The position numbers and the translations under genes are program-made. From positions 1-18,523 of the forward strand of contig JBBQSN010000064.1 of assembly GCA_038213835.1 (NCBI GenBank): a stretch of DNA of 18,523 nt, in the 5' to 3' direction. A model generated the notes under the pieces. It was not told the origin of the DNA. It saw only the letters and a list, made by a program, of their open reading frames with translations, and ran no database searches. The number at the start of each line of letters is the position of its first letter. Positions within the stretch are counted from its first letter, which is position 1. This stretch comes from JBBQSN01 sp038213835 (GTDB lineage Bacteria > Actinomycetota > Actinomycetes > Actinomycetales > CAWJMD01). Shown here one piece after another: positions 1 through 7,008 of the stretch.

Positions 1-1
1 C

Positions 2-511
2 CGCCAGGGTCCCGGGGCGGCGGGCGCCACCACGTGCCTGCTGCTGAGCGACCAGCACGGCAACCTGACCCGGATCCTGCGGATCGGCCACACCCCCGAG
101 ACCGGCTGGACCCGAACCGCTCTGCTGGCCGCCGGCCTGTCCGCCGTCGCGAGATCCGCAGAGGCGAGCGGCAGCACCGGCGGCTACCGGCCCAGCGGGA
201 AGCTCGGCGAGCTGGTCCGGGCCCGCGACCCGGTCTGCACCTTCCCCGGCTGCGGCGTCGCCGCCGGACGCGCCGACCTCGACCACACCATCCCGCACCC
301 CCGCGGCCCCACCTCGGTGCAGAACCTGTCGCCGCGGTCGCGGCGCTGCCACCGCTACAAGACCGCCGGCCTCTGGCACGTCCAGGCCGAGGTCGATGGC
401 ACCGGCCACGTCACCGCCGACCGCTGGACCTCACCGATCGGCGCCCACCAGGACGTCCAGGTCCCACCCCTGCCCGGCCACGCACCCGGCGAGGCCTACG
501 CGCCGGTGTGA
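2..511 (+). CDS. HNH endonuclease of the DUF222/13E12-repeat type, C-terminal part
   Basis: The reading frame is open from the left edge and stops at 509-511, so the N-terminal part is outside the window. About 169 residues are visible. The last third holds an HNH nuclease core: CTFPGC (zinc-ligand pair), then DLDHTIPHP, then QNLSP and RCHRYK, the order seen in actinobacterial DUF222-HNH proteins. In that family the last ligand segment usually reads CRRHHR. Here it reads SRRCHR, so the cysteine sits three positions later than usual. The family is abundant in Actinobacteria, often multi-copy, and its cellular role is poorly known; metal-dependent DNA cleavage is inferred from the fold. It converges on ku with only 9 bases between the stops. 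No start can be assigned. Confidence 0.85.
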   Translation, partial: RQGPGAAGATTCLLLSDQHGNLTRILRIGHTPETGWTRTALLAAGLSAVARSAEASGSTGGYRPSGKLGELVRARDPVCTFPGCGVAAGRADLDHTIPHPRGPTSVQNLSPRSRRCHRYKTAGLWHVQAEVDGTGHVTADRWTSPIGAHQDVQVPPLPGHAPGEAYAPV

Positions 512-520
512 GACGGCTGC

Positions 521-1504
521 TCAGGCGCTCTTCTTGGCGGCCGTCTTCTTCTCGGCGGACTTCTTCGCCGCAGACTTCTTCACCGCCGTCCTCTTCGCCG
601 GCGCAGCCTTCTTCGCAGCGGACTTCTTCGCCGGGTCAGCCCTCTTCGCCGCCGACTTCTGCGCGGGCGCGGTCTTCTTCGCGCCCGACGAGGAGCCGGA
701 CGACGACGAGCCACCGCGCCGGGCGCCGGCCTCGTCGACCGACCGCTGCAACGCGGCCAGCAGGTCGATGACCTCGCCACCACCCCTGGCGGCGGCCTCC
801 TTCTCGGCGGGGGCCTCCTCGGCGTCGCCGGTGTCGAGCTTGCGCTGGATCATCGCCTCGACCGCGTCGCGGTAGTCGTCGACGAACTCGTCCGGCTCGT
901 AGTCGCCGGTGAGCGAGTCGACCAGCGACGACGCCATCGCCAGCTCCTGCGGACGCAGCTCGGAGCTGTCGGGGAGGTTCTCGAAGTCGGGCTGGCGAAT
1001 CTCGTCCGGCCACATCATGGTCTGCAGCACGATGACGTCGTCGCGCACCCGCAGCACGGCCAGCGTGGAGCGCGAGCGGATCGACACGTGCACCAGCGCC
1101 ATCCGGTCGCTCTGCTCGAGCACCTCGCGCAGCAGGGCGTAGGGCTTGCGGCCGGTGTTCTCCGGGCTGAGGTAGTAGCTCTTCTCGAGCAGCAGCGGGT
1201 CGATCTGGTCCGAGGGGACGAACCGCTCGACCTCGATCTCGCGGCTGCCGTGCACGGGCAGGTCGGCGAGGTCCTCGTCGGTCAGGATCACGAGCTGGCC
1301 GTCGTCGGCCTCGTACCCCTTGGCGATCTCGTCGTAGGAGACCTCCTCGCCGCACACGCTGCAGATCCGCTTGTACCGGATGCGTCCGCCGTCCTCGCGG
1401 TGCACCTGGTGGAACGAGACGTCGTTGCTCGACGTCGCCGTGTACATCTTCACCGGCACGTTCACGAGCCCGAAGGAGACCGAGCCCTTCCACATAGCTC
1501 TCAC
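521..1504 (-). CDS. ku: Ku, DNA-end-binding protein of bacterial non-homologous end joining
   Basis: The 327-residue product begins MRAMWKGSVSFGLVNVPVKM, the hallmark N-terminus of bacterial Ku, and continues with FHQVHREDGGRIRYKR and WPDEIRQPDF, both Ku-core signatures. Bacterial Ku homodimers encircle broken DNA ends and recruit the ligase LigD. The core ends near residue 255. After it comes a Ser/Gly stretch and then about 55 residues of repeated lysine/alanine units (AKKSAAKK type), giving a basic tail that shorter Ku proteins lack; such tails are known to bind DNA in some actinobacterial Ku proteins. The GTG at 1504 is chosen because homologues start MRA-; an ATG at 1495 is the alternative. 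No clear Shine-Dalgarno precedes it, so it may be leaderless. It diverges from the ligase gene with a 17-base gap. Confidence 0.97.
   Translation of the reverse strand: MRAMWKGSVSFGLVNVPVKMYTATSSNDVSFHQVHREDGGRIRYKRICSVCGEEVSYDEIAKGYEADDGQLVILTDEDLADLPVHGSREIEVERFVPSDQIDPLLLEKSYYLSPENTGRKPYALLREVLEQSDRMALVHVSIRSRSTLAVLRVRDDVIVLQTMMWPDEIRQPDFENLPDSSELRPQELAMASSLVDSLTGDYEPDEFVDDYRDAVEAMIQRKLDTGDAEEAPAEKEAAARGGGEVIDLLAALQRSVDEAGARRGGSSSSGSSSGAKKTAPAQKSAAKRADPAKKSAAKKAAPAKRTAVKKSAAKKSAEKKTAAKKSA
527..685 (-). repeat. Degenerate in-frame repeat encoding the lysine/alanine tail of Ku
   Basis: On the plus strand, units built on CTTCTTCGCCG and CTTCTTGGCGG recur through this stretch. Read on the minus strand they give successive Lys-Lys-Ser/Thr-Ala-Ala units. 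The units are imperfect and in frame, typical of a histone H1-like tail that can expand or contract by slippage. This is a coding repeat, not a CRISPR or mobile element. Confidence 0.75.
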
Positions 1505-1521
1505 CGGTACAGGATGGACCC

Positions 1522-2472
1522 GTGCAGCCCATGCTCGCCACTGCCAACGACGACGGCGCGTCGCCGCCGACGGGTGAGGCCTGGTCGCACGAGGTCAAGT
1601 GGGACGGCATGCGCGTCATCGCCGAGGTCTCCGACGGGCGGCTGCGGCTGAGCTCGCGCAACGGCAACGCCGTCTCGGCCGCCTACCCCGAGCTGGTCGC
1701 CGGCGAGCACCTGCCCGCCGACGTCCTCCTCGACGGCGAGGTCGTCGCGCTCGACGGTGGGCTCCCCAGCTTCGCCACCCTCGCGAGCCGCATCCACGTC
1801 CGCAACGAGCGGCGCGCCCGCGAGCTCTCCGAGCGGCACCCGGTGACCTTCATGGCCTTCGACGTCCTGCGCCTGTACGGGGTCGACCTGCTGTCGATGC
1901 GGCAGGACGAGCGCCGCGGCGTGCTCGAGCGGCTCGACCTCGGCGGCACCGGCGCCGCCTCGCACTGGCAGGCGCCACCGGCCTACGACGACGGCGAGCT
2001 GCTGTTCACCGCCACCAGGGCCCAGGGCCTCGAGGGCGTCGTCAGCAAGCGCCGCACCGCGCTCTACCGCCCCGGCCGGCGCAGCAAGGACTGGATCAAG
2101 ACCGCGCACCGCCGGGTGGAGTCGTACGCGGTGGTGGGGTGGAACCCGCAGACCGGGACCACCAGCACCCTCGCGTCGGTCTGGGTCGCGCTGCCCGACG
2201 GCGAGGGCGGCTGGGTGGTCGCCGGCCGCGTGGGCAGCGGGATCGCGGGACCTGTCGTGGCCACCCTGACCCGGCTGCTCGGCCCGCTCACCACCGACAC
2301 GCACCCGTTCGCCGCCCGACCGCCCGACCCGGACGTGAGGCTGGCCCGCTGGGTCGAGCCGGCCGTCGTCATCGACGTACGCCACATGGGCCGCCAGCCG
2401 GACGGCCGGATCCGCCAGCCGGTCTTCCGCGGCGTCCGCACCGACCTGTCCGTGCAGGACCTCGAGCCGTGA
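1522..2472 (+). CDS. ligD: ATP-dependent DNA ligase, LigD ligase-domain type
   Basis: The 316-residue protein seals DNA breaks using ATP. The nucleotidyltransferase domain covers roughly residues 1-200: motif I is EVKWDGMR with the adenylated lysine at K26, followed by DGEVVALDG, FMAFDVLRLYG (motif IIIa), EGVVSKR near 171-177 (motif IV) and DWIK (motif V). The rest is an OB-fold ending in GRIRQPVFRGVR, typical of LigD ligase modules. It matches only the ligase part of the classic fused LigD; the polymerase part is the next gene, overlapping by four bases (GTGA at 2469-2472). The GTG start has AGGA seven bases upstream. Divergence from ku and the module type make an end-joining role very likely. 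It could also be called a LigC-like ligase. Confidence 0.93.
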   Translation: MQPMLATANDDGASPPTGEAWSHEVKWDGMRVIAEVSDGRLRLSSRNGNAVSAAYPELVAGEHLPADVLLDGEVVALDGGLPSFATLASRIHVRNERRARELSERHPVTFMAFDVLRLYGVDLLSMRQDERRGVLERLDLGGTGAASHWQAPPAYDDGELLFTATRAQGLEGVVSKRRTALYRPGRRSKDWIKTAHRRVESYAVVGWNPQTGTTSTLASVWVALPDGEGGWVVAGRVGSGIAGPVVATLTRLLGPLTTDTHPFAARPPDPDVRLARWVEPAVVIDVRHMGRQPDGRIRQPVFRGVRTDLSVQDLEP

Positions 2473-3362
2473 GCCCTGAGACGCAACGGGTCTTCGTCGA
2501 CGTCGAGGGCACCAGGATCGGCCTGACCAGCCTCGGCAAGGTCTTGTACCCGATGACGGGGACGACCAAGGCCGAGGTGCTGCAGTACTACACGCTGGTC
2601 AAGGACCACCTCCTCCCCGAGCTCGCCGACCGGCCGGTGACCCGCAAGCGCTGGCCGCACGGCACCGGCGACATGAGCTTCTTCGAGAAGAACGCCAGCA
2701 GCGGGACCCCCCGCTGGGTGCGGCGGGCACCGGTCGAGAACCCGGAGTCCCAGCGGCACACGCTCATCGACTGGCCGTTGATCGACTCGCTCCCCTCGCT
2801 GGTCTGGCACGCCAACCTCAACTCCCTCGAGCTGCACACCCCGCAGTGGACGGTCGACGCCGACGGCCGCCCGCAGCGCCCGGACCGCCTCGTCATCGAC
2901 CTCGACCCCGGCCCCGGGACGGGTCTGAAGGAGTGCGCGACCGTCGCGCTGTGGGTCCGCGAGCGCCTGCAGGACGATGGTCTCGCACCGTGGCCGGTCA
3001 CCAGCGGCAGCAAGGGCATGCAGCTGTACGCCGACCTCGTCAGCGGCGGTGGCCCCGGGGACGACGACCCGGACGCCGTCCGCGACCGCGTCCGGGTCCT
3101 GGCCGAGCAGCTGGCGAAGGAGCACGGCAAGCTCGTGACGGCGGTGATGACCAAGTCCAAGCGACCGGGGAAGGTGTTCCTGGACTGGAGCCAGAACTCC
3201 GGCTCGAAGACCACGATCACGCCGTGGTCGTTGCGCGGCAAGGACGAGCCGACGGTCGCCTGCCCTCGCGACTGGGACGAGGTCGAGGCGGGCGCCGAGG
3301 ATCCCGAGGTCCTCACCCAGCTGCGGTACGACGAGGTCCTCGAGCGGCTCGGCCTGCGGTGA
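2469..3362 (+). CDS. ligD: LigD-type primase/polymerase domain protein (end-joining polymerase)
   Basis: The 297-residue product matches the polymerase module of LigD, an archaeo-eukaryotic-primase-fold enzyme that fills in or adds nucleotides at broken ends and prefers ribonucleotides. Visible signatures are GKVLYPMTGTTKAEVLQYY near the N-terminus, FFEKNASSGTPRWVR, the metal-binding pair in DLDPG (D144 and D146), SGSKGMQLY, and a third acidic residue in FLDWSQN (D239). The length suits a stand-alone module. The GTG start overlaps the ligase stop, implying translational coupling. Neither this gene nor the ligase carries the phosphoesterase domain found in fused LigD proteins. The gene ends the operon; no clear terminator follows in the 49 bases before the next gene. 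Confidence 0.94.
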   Translation: MSPETQRVFVDVEGTRIGLTSLGKVLYPMTGTTKAEVLQYYTLVKDHLLPELADRPVTRKRWPHGTGDMSFFEKNASSGTPRWVRRAPVENPESQRHTLIDWPLIDSLPSLVWHANLNSLELHTPQWTVDADGRPQRPDRLVIDLDPGPGTGLKECATVALWVRERLQDDGLAPWPVTSGSKGMQLYADLVSGGGPGDDDPDAVRDRVRVLAEQLAKEHGKLVTAVMTKSKRPGKVFLDWSQNSGSKTTITPWSLRGKDEPTVACPRDWDEVEAGAEDPEVLTQLRYDEVLERLGLR

Positions 3363-3410
3363 CCTGACCCCGTTCGGGTGGGTTCGGGCCACGGACCGAC
3401 CGGGCTCACC

Positions 3411-3416
3411 TATGCT
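3411..3416 (+). promoter_or_regulatory. Possible -10 element for a leaderless VWA gene
   Basis: TATGCT lies seven bases before an in-frame GTG at 3424. A TANNNT box six to seven bases before a start codon is the usual layout of leaderless actinobacterial genes. No convincing -35 hexamer is visible. If real, the ATG at 3412 lies inside the promoter and is not the start. Confidence 0.4.
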
Positions 3417-4830
3417 TCCGCGGGTGACGGGGCGCAGGCGCTGGTGCGCGATCCTGGCGGCCGTCCTCACGTTGGCGCTGCTGGTGCTGCCGGGGGGCTC
3501 ACGTCCCGCCGAGGCCTCACCCGCTGCGCTCCAGCGCGAGGCGGTGCTGTTCATCATGGACTTCTCCGGGTCGATGCTGCGCTCGGACGGCGCGGGATCG
3601 ACCCGGATCGTGGCCGCCAAGAAGGCGATGACCACGATCGTCAACGCCTTGCCGGACGAGGGGCTCGACGTCGGCCTGCGGGTCTACGGCCACCGGGTAC
3701 CGAGCAGCGACAAGACGAAGGCGTGCACCGACAGCGAGCTGGTCGTGCCCGTCGACCGGCTGGACAAGAAGCGCCTCGTCGACACCGTCAACGGGCTCGA
3801 CGCCCTGGGTGAGACGCCCATCGGGCTGTCGCTGCAGCAGGCCGCCAAGGACATCCCGAAGGGCTACGCGAGCACGATCATCCTGGTCTCGGACGGCGCG
3901 GACGAGTGCTACCCCGACCTCGGTCCGGAGCCGTGCGCGGTGACCAAGGACCTCATCGCGTCCGGCGTCGACCTGCGGGTCGAGACCATCGGCCTGCAGG
4001 TCGAGCCGGCCGGACGCGACCAGCTGCAGTGCATGGCCGAGGCCGGTGGCGGCGAGTTCACCTCGGTCCAGGACGTCGGGCTGCTGGCCGACGCGCTGTC
4101 GGCCGCGCGGATCCGAGGGGCACGCGTGTTCGAGCCGCGTGGCGAGCCGGTACAGGGAGCGTCCGCCCTGATCGACGCGCCGGTGCTGGGGTCCGGCACG
4201 TACACCGACACCTTCCTGGCCGGCGAGTCGCTGTGGTTCGCGGCCGACCTCGAGCGCAGCGGCGAGATGACCGCCCGCCTCACCGTCAAGACCGCCGGGG
4301 TGCCCAGCAGCGCTCGCGTCGCGCTGGAGTGGCAGGACCGATCGGCCAGACGCGTCGACATCTCCCAGCTGAACGGGCTCGGCACCGGGCAGGCCGAGAC
4401 GATGGCGGTCTCGACCGGCGACATCAACGGCACCAGGACCGCGGGCGGCGCGGTGCGCGAGGCGGGCACGTACTACCTGAACCTGCGCACGTCCGGCTTC
4501 CCTGAGGAGACCGAGCACCCGTTCGTGCTCGAGCTCTTCCTGGACGGCGTGCTGGCCGGTTCCACCACCGGGACCCTGTCGCCCAGCGAGAGCTCCACCG
4601 GGAGCGGGTCGCCGGGCAGCTCACAGAGCGGGTCGCCGCCGGGGTCGGAGTCCACGGACGCGACCCCGGACGCCGAGGCGGTCCCGCTGCCCGAGGCGCC
4701 GTCCAGCGGCGGTGGCGGCGGCACCGTGCTGTTCCTGGTCTTCATGCTCGCCGTCGCCGCGGGCGTCGTCTTCCTGCTGTGGCGGCGGCGGCAGAGGTCG
4801 CTCGAGGGGCCCCCGCCCCCCAGCTACTGA
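3412..4830 (+). CDS. Membrane-anchored von Willebrand factor A (VWA) domain protein
   Basis: The frame gives 472 residues from ATG 3412, or 468 from GTG 3424, which I slightly prefer because TATGCT precedes it and neither start has a ribosome binding site. A basic stretch and hydrophobic run (about 11-27) followed by AEASP look like a cleavable signal peptide. A VWA domain follows, with the metal-site motif DFSGSM starting at D50, a later GETPIG threonine and SDGADEC. The middle half is beta-rich and unrecognised. A Ser/Gly/Pro linker leads to one helix near 438-457 and a cytosolic WRRRQR stop. This predicts a type I protein with its VWA domain outside the membrane, suited to metal-dependent binding. 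Partner unknown. Its end overlaps the convergent DUF192 gene by seven bases. Confidence 0.88.
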   Translation: MLPRVTGRRRWCAILAAVLTLALLVLPGGSRPAEASPAALQREAVLFIMDFSGSMLRSDGAGSTRIVAAKKAMTTIVNALPDEGLDVGLRVYGHRVPSSDKTKACTDSELVVPVDRLDKKRLVDTVNGLDALGETPIGLSLQQAAKDIPKGYASTIILVSDGADECYPDLGPEPCAVTKDLIASGVDLRVETIGLQVEPAGRDQLQCMAEAGGGEFTSVQDVGLLADALSAARIRGARVFEPRGEPVQGASALIDAPVLGSGTYTDTFLAGESLWFAADLERSGEMTARLTVKTAGVPSSARVALEWQDRSARRVDISQLNGLGTGQAETMAVSTGDINGTRTAGGAVREAGTYYLNLRTSGFPEETEHPFVLELFLDGVLAGSTTGTLSPSESSTGSGSPGSSQSGSPPGSESTDATPDAEAVPLPEAPSSGGGGGTVLFLVFMLAVAAGVVFLLWRRRQRSLEGPPPPSY

Positions 4831-5240
4831 TCGACGAACCAGACGGTGGCCCCGGCCACCAGCCCCCAGCCGGCGAAGCTGCCGACCGGGGCCTCGAGCA
4901 CGGCCTCCACACCGCGCCGCGAGGTGACCAGGCCGAACGGCGGCAGCACGGCCGTGCGCACCACGCGATAGGGGCCGGCACCGGGCTCGGCGCCCTCCTG
5001 CGGCGCGAGCATGGCGACGTCGAGCCGGCGGGTCATGCCCACGCCGTGCACGCTGCCACCGGGAAGGAACAGCAGGCCCGCGGGCGGCCTGCGTCGGCCG
5101 AGCATGCCGCGCAACCGGGTGAGGTAGGTGTCCGCCACCTCGACGGCGCCCACCTCGACCGCGCCGACGCGCGACCCGACACCCGGTTCACCCACGCGCA
5201 TCACGCGGTGCTTGACCCGATCGGTGGCCTTTTCTCCCAC
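4824..5240 (-). CDS. DUF192 family protein
   Basis: The 138-residue product has the DUF192 pattern: VADTYLTRLRGMLGRR, then LLFLPGGSVHGVGMTRRLDV (family members usually have a VHTFGM-like segment followed by a hydrophobic-Asp pair), and a C-terminal GVEAVLEAPVGSFAGWGLV stretch. The family has a compact beta fold and no settled function. No signal peptide is seen, unlike many Gram-negative members. The GTG start at 5240 has AAGGTGAGG just upstream. The same bases include TAAGGT six bases before the GTG, so a leaderless start is also possible. An ATG at 5201 is the alternative. It diverges from the tad operon and may be linked to it only by position. Confidence 0.82.
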   Translation of the reverse strand: MGEKATDRVKHRVMRVGEPGVGSRVGAVEVGAVEVADTYLTRLRGMLGRRRPPAGLLFLPGGSVHGVGMTRRLDVAMLAPQEGAEPGAGPYRVVRTAVLPPFGLVTSRRGVEAVLEAPVGSFAGWGLVAGATVWFVDQ

Positions 5241-5302
5241 GGCCTCACCTTACGGCGTACCTGGGTCCGGGGGCCCAGGGTCGGACCTGTCCCGCTCCGG
5301 TA

Positions 5303-5321
5303 CCTTCTGGCTAACTTCTGG
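5303..5321 (+). repeat. Short direct repeat in the DUF192/tad intergenic region
   Basis: CCTTCTGG (5303-5310) and ACTTCTGG (5314-5321) share CTTCTGG with an 11-base period, about one helical turn. They sit in an unusually AT-richer patch 60-80 bases before the first tad-operon start. Such spacing is common for dimeric transcription-factor sites, but the identity is unknown. Confidence 0.35.
5312..5317 (+). promoter_or_regulatory. Candidate -10 element for the tad operon
   Basis: TAACTT fits the TANNNT pattern in the only clear gap (5241-5380) upstream of the coupled tad genes; TACCTT at 5301-5306 is a competing candidate. No good -35 hexamer is seen at the right distance for either, so this is a weak call based mainly on location. 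Confidence 0.25.
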
Positions 5322-5380
5322 CGCGGCGCGCATTGGCCGGCTTAGGCACGGGAGCTGGGAACCTTCGGGGGGTGGGGACG

Positions 5381-6253
5381 ATGTGGAGAGGTGTCGTGGC
5401 GACGACCGGGTCACCCGGTCTCCACGAGGTCGTCGCCGGTGTCCACGTCGTCGACGTCACCCGACCCGGCTCTCTCGCGGCGTGCATGGCCGACGACGAC
5501 ACCCCCGTCCTGGTCTCCAGCCACCCGGCCCACGTCCACCTCGCCCGGGTCGCCTGCACCGGTCTGGACGCAGACCGCCCCCTCCTCCCGGTGGCGCACG
5601 TCTCGTTCCCCCAGGCCCCCCTCGCCGGTCTGCTCGCGATGGCGATGGCGCGCGACATCGCCGACGACGCCGGGCACGGGGCGGCCGCCTGGCACGACCT
5701 GTCGGACGCCATCTGGTCCGCGGCGATCGTCCCCGGTGTGGCCAAGCTGCCGCACCCCAACCCGAGCCTGCGCCAGCACGCGCGATCGATGCTGCCGGGC
5801 AGCCGCTACCTCGTCCGGCTGCACCCCGACCCCGACACGCTCGGCACGAAGGCGGTCGCCGCCGCGCTCGAGCCGCTCGGTCGCGGCACGGTGCACGTCT
5901 ACAGCACGCGGGTCGACCCGCAGGACCAGATGCTGTCGGCGATCCTGGCCCAGGTCGCCCCCCGCGGCGTCGACCTCCGCGAGCTCCCGGGCAGCTGGTC
6001 CGCCCTCTTCGGCCGCACCGAGGACCTCCAGCTCGCGATGGTCCCGAGCGACTTCCAGCAGATGCTGCGTCCGCGGGGTGCGCCCTGCCGCTCGTGCGGC
6101 CTGTCGACCATCGACCCCGTCTGCGTGTTCTGCCGACTGCGCGTGCTCGGCTCCGAGGACGCCCTGCGCTCCCTCGACGTCCTCAAGGGCCGTGCTGCCG
6201 GCGACGCGCACGACCCCGATGCCCCCCTGGCCGCCACCGGAAGGACCACGTGA
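5381..6253 (+). CDS. Unknown protein with C-terminal four-cysteine zinc-ribbon-like motif, first gene of the tad operon
   Basis: I do not recognise this 290-residue protein. It appears soluble, with no signal peptide or clear membrane segment. Near the C-terminus is C236-x2-C239-x8-C248-x2-C251 (CRSCGLSTIDPVCVFCRLR), which should bind zinc and resembles the C-terminal zinc finger of TtuA/Ncs6-type tRNA thiolation enzymes. However, the PP-loop ATP motif of those enzymes (SGGxDS) is absent. The body has VHVYSTRVDPQDQM and VPSDFQQMLRP and no known catalytic signature. ATG 5381 is chosen over ATG 5333 because a G-rich GGGGTGGGGAC stretch precedes it. Its stop overlaps the cpaB start (GTGA), so it is co-translated with the pilus genes and probably serves them. 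Possible roles are regulator or assembly factor; neither is shown. Confidence 0.8.
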   Translation: MWRGVVATTGSPGLHEVVAGVHVVDVTRPGSLAACMADDDTPVLVSSHPAHVHLARVACTGLDADRPLLPVAHVSFPQAPLAGLLAMAMARDIADDAGHGAAAWHDLSDAIWSAAIVPGVAKLPHPNPSLRQHARSMLPGSRYLVRLHPDPDTLGTKAVAAALEPLGRGTVHVYSTRVDPQDQMLSAILAQVAPRGVDLRELPGSWSALFGRTEDLQLAMVPSDFQQMLRPRGAPCRSCGLSTIDPVCVFCRLRVLGSEDALRSLDVLKGRAAGDAHDPDAPLAATGRTT

Positions 6254-7008
6254 ACCCCCGCCAGCGACGAGGCCTCATCCTGATGGTGCTCAGCGTGCTG
6301 GTCGCGATGACCGTCTTCGTCTTCCTCACCAACTACGTGCGCAGCGTGGAGAGCAAGGTCGGTCCGCTCACCACCGTCTACCAGGCGAACGCGGCGATCG
6401 ATCCCTACGCGCCGCTGAGCCAGACCAACCTCGAGCCCGTCCAGATCCCCGAGCGGTGGACCTCGCCGGCCTCGCGGCTGGAGCTGCCCGAGCTGGACGG
6501 CCGCCGGGTCGGGTTCCGGGTCGAGGCGGGCACGATCATCTCGTCCGACATGCTCATCCCTCCGTCCGACCTGTCCAGCACCGAGCGCGAGGTCGCCATC
6601 AACGTCGACCCGGTCACCGGCCTCGCCGGTCGGGTCCGTCCCGGCGACCGGGTCGACCTCTACAGCGTCTTCGCCACGGTGCCCGGCCTGCCGGCCCAGG
6701 TGCGGGTCCTGGTCCGCGACGTCCGGGTGGTCTCCATCGGCGGCCGCCAGACCATCGTGGAGAACACCGATCAGGGCATCGAGCAGAGCGACGTCGTCCC
6801 GGTCACCCTCGCCCTCGAGCCGTCGGACTCGCTGGCGGTCACCTACGCCACGGCGTTCGCGGAGGAGGTCCGGCTGGTGGCCCTGCCCACCGACGTCGGG
6901 ACCGACCGGTCCGAGGACGCCGACTCCTTCGATGCCGGCAACCTCGGCGGCACCCCCGTCCCGGTCGGTCAGGAAGACCAGCCCGTCCCCGTCCCGGAGA
7001 TCCCGTGA
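6250..7008 (+). CDS. cpaB: CpaB/RcpC-like SAF-domain Flp pilus assembly protein
   Basis: The 252-residue product has an N-terminal basic segment (MNPRQRRG) and one membrane helix at about 9-27, placing the rest outside the membrane. The exported part contains a SAF-like region (DPYAPLSQTNLEPVQIP, then GFRVEAGTIISSDML) and the RcpC/CpaB signature VAINVDPVTGLAGRVRPGDRVDLYSVF. CpaB proteins are periplasmic or exocytoplasmic parts of the tad pilus machine, and in Gram-negatives they associate with the secretin. A Gram-positive version must act without a secretin, perhaps in the wall. The GTG start lies in GTGA overlap with the gene before, and GGAAGG stands seven bases upstream. The C-terminal 30 residues are acidic and Pro/Val-rich, probably disordered. 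Confidence 0.88.
   Translation: MNPRQRRGLILMVLSVLVAMTVFVFLTNYVRSVESKVGPLTTVYQANAAIDPYAPLSQTNLEPVQIPERWTSPASRLELPELDGRRVGFRVEAGTIISSDMLIPPSDLSSTEREVAINVDPVTGLAGRVRPGDRVDLYSVFATVPGLPAQVRVLVRDVRVVSIGGRQTIVENTDQGIEQSDVVPVTLALEPSDSLAVTYATAFAEEVRLVALPTDVGTDRSEDADSFDAGNLGGTPVPVGQEDQPVPVPEIP

Noticed and set aside
527..685. Repeated units that could suggest a CRISPR array or satellite
   Set aside because: Units are short, imperfect and in frame with Ku, with no unique spacers; they encode the lysine/alanine tail.
34..771. Open frame of 245 codons at the left end
   Set aside because: Arg/Pro-rich frame that crosses the HNH gene end and the Ku tail repeat; the HNH frame is the coding one.
1599..2468. 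Upstream part of the polymerase frame, which could suggest a 587-residue protein
   Set aside because: That part is Arg/Ala/Pro-rich out-of-frame ligase sequence. The polymerase module begins at GTG 2469, in the usual overlap with the ligase stop.
2064..3644. Minus-strand open frame of 526 codons opposite the ligase/polymerase genes
   Set aside because: Antisense to clear LigD modules; no recognisable protein and no ribosome binding site.
5128..6249. Upstream extension of the CpaB frame
   Set aside because: Out-of-frame reading of the preceding gene with Pro/Arg-rich nonsense. The signal-anchor start at GTG 6250 is clear.
5391..7004. Upstream extension of the CpaE frame, suggesting a 1052-residue protein
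   Set aside because: Ser/Pro/Arg-rich shadow of two other genes. CpaE-like sequence begins at GTG 7005 in a start/stop overlap.
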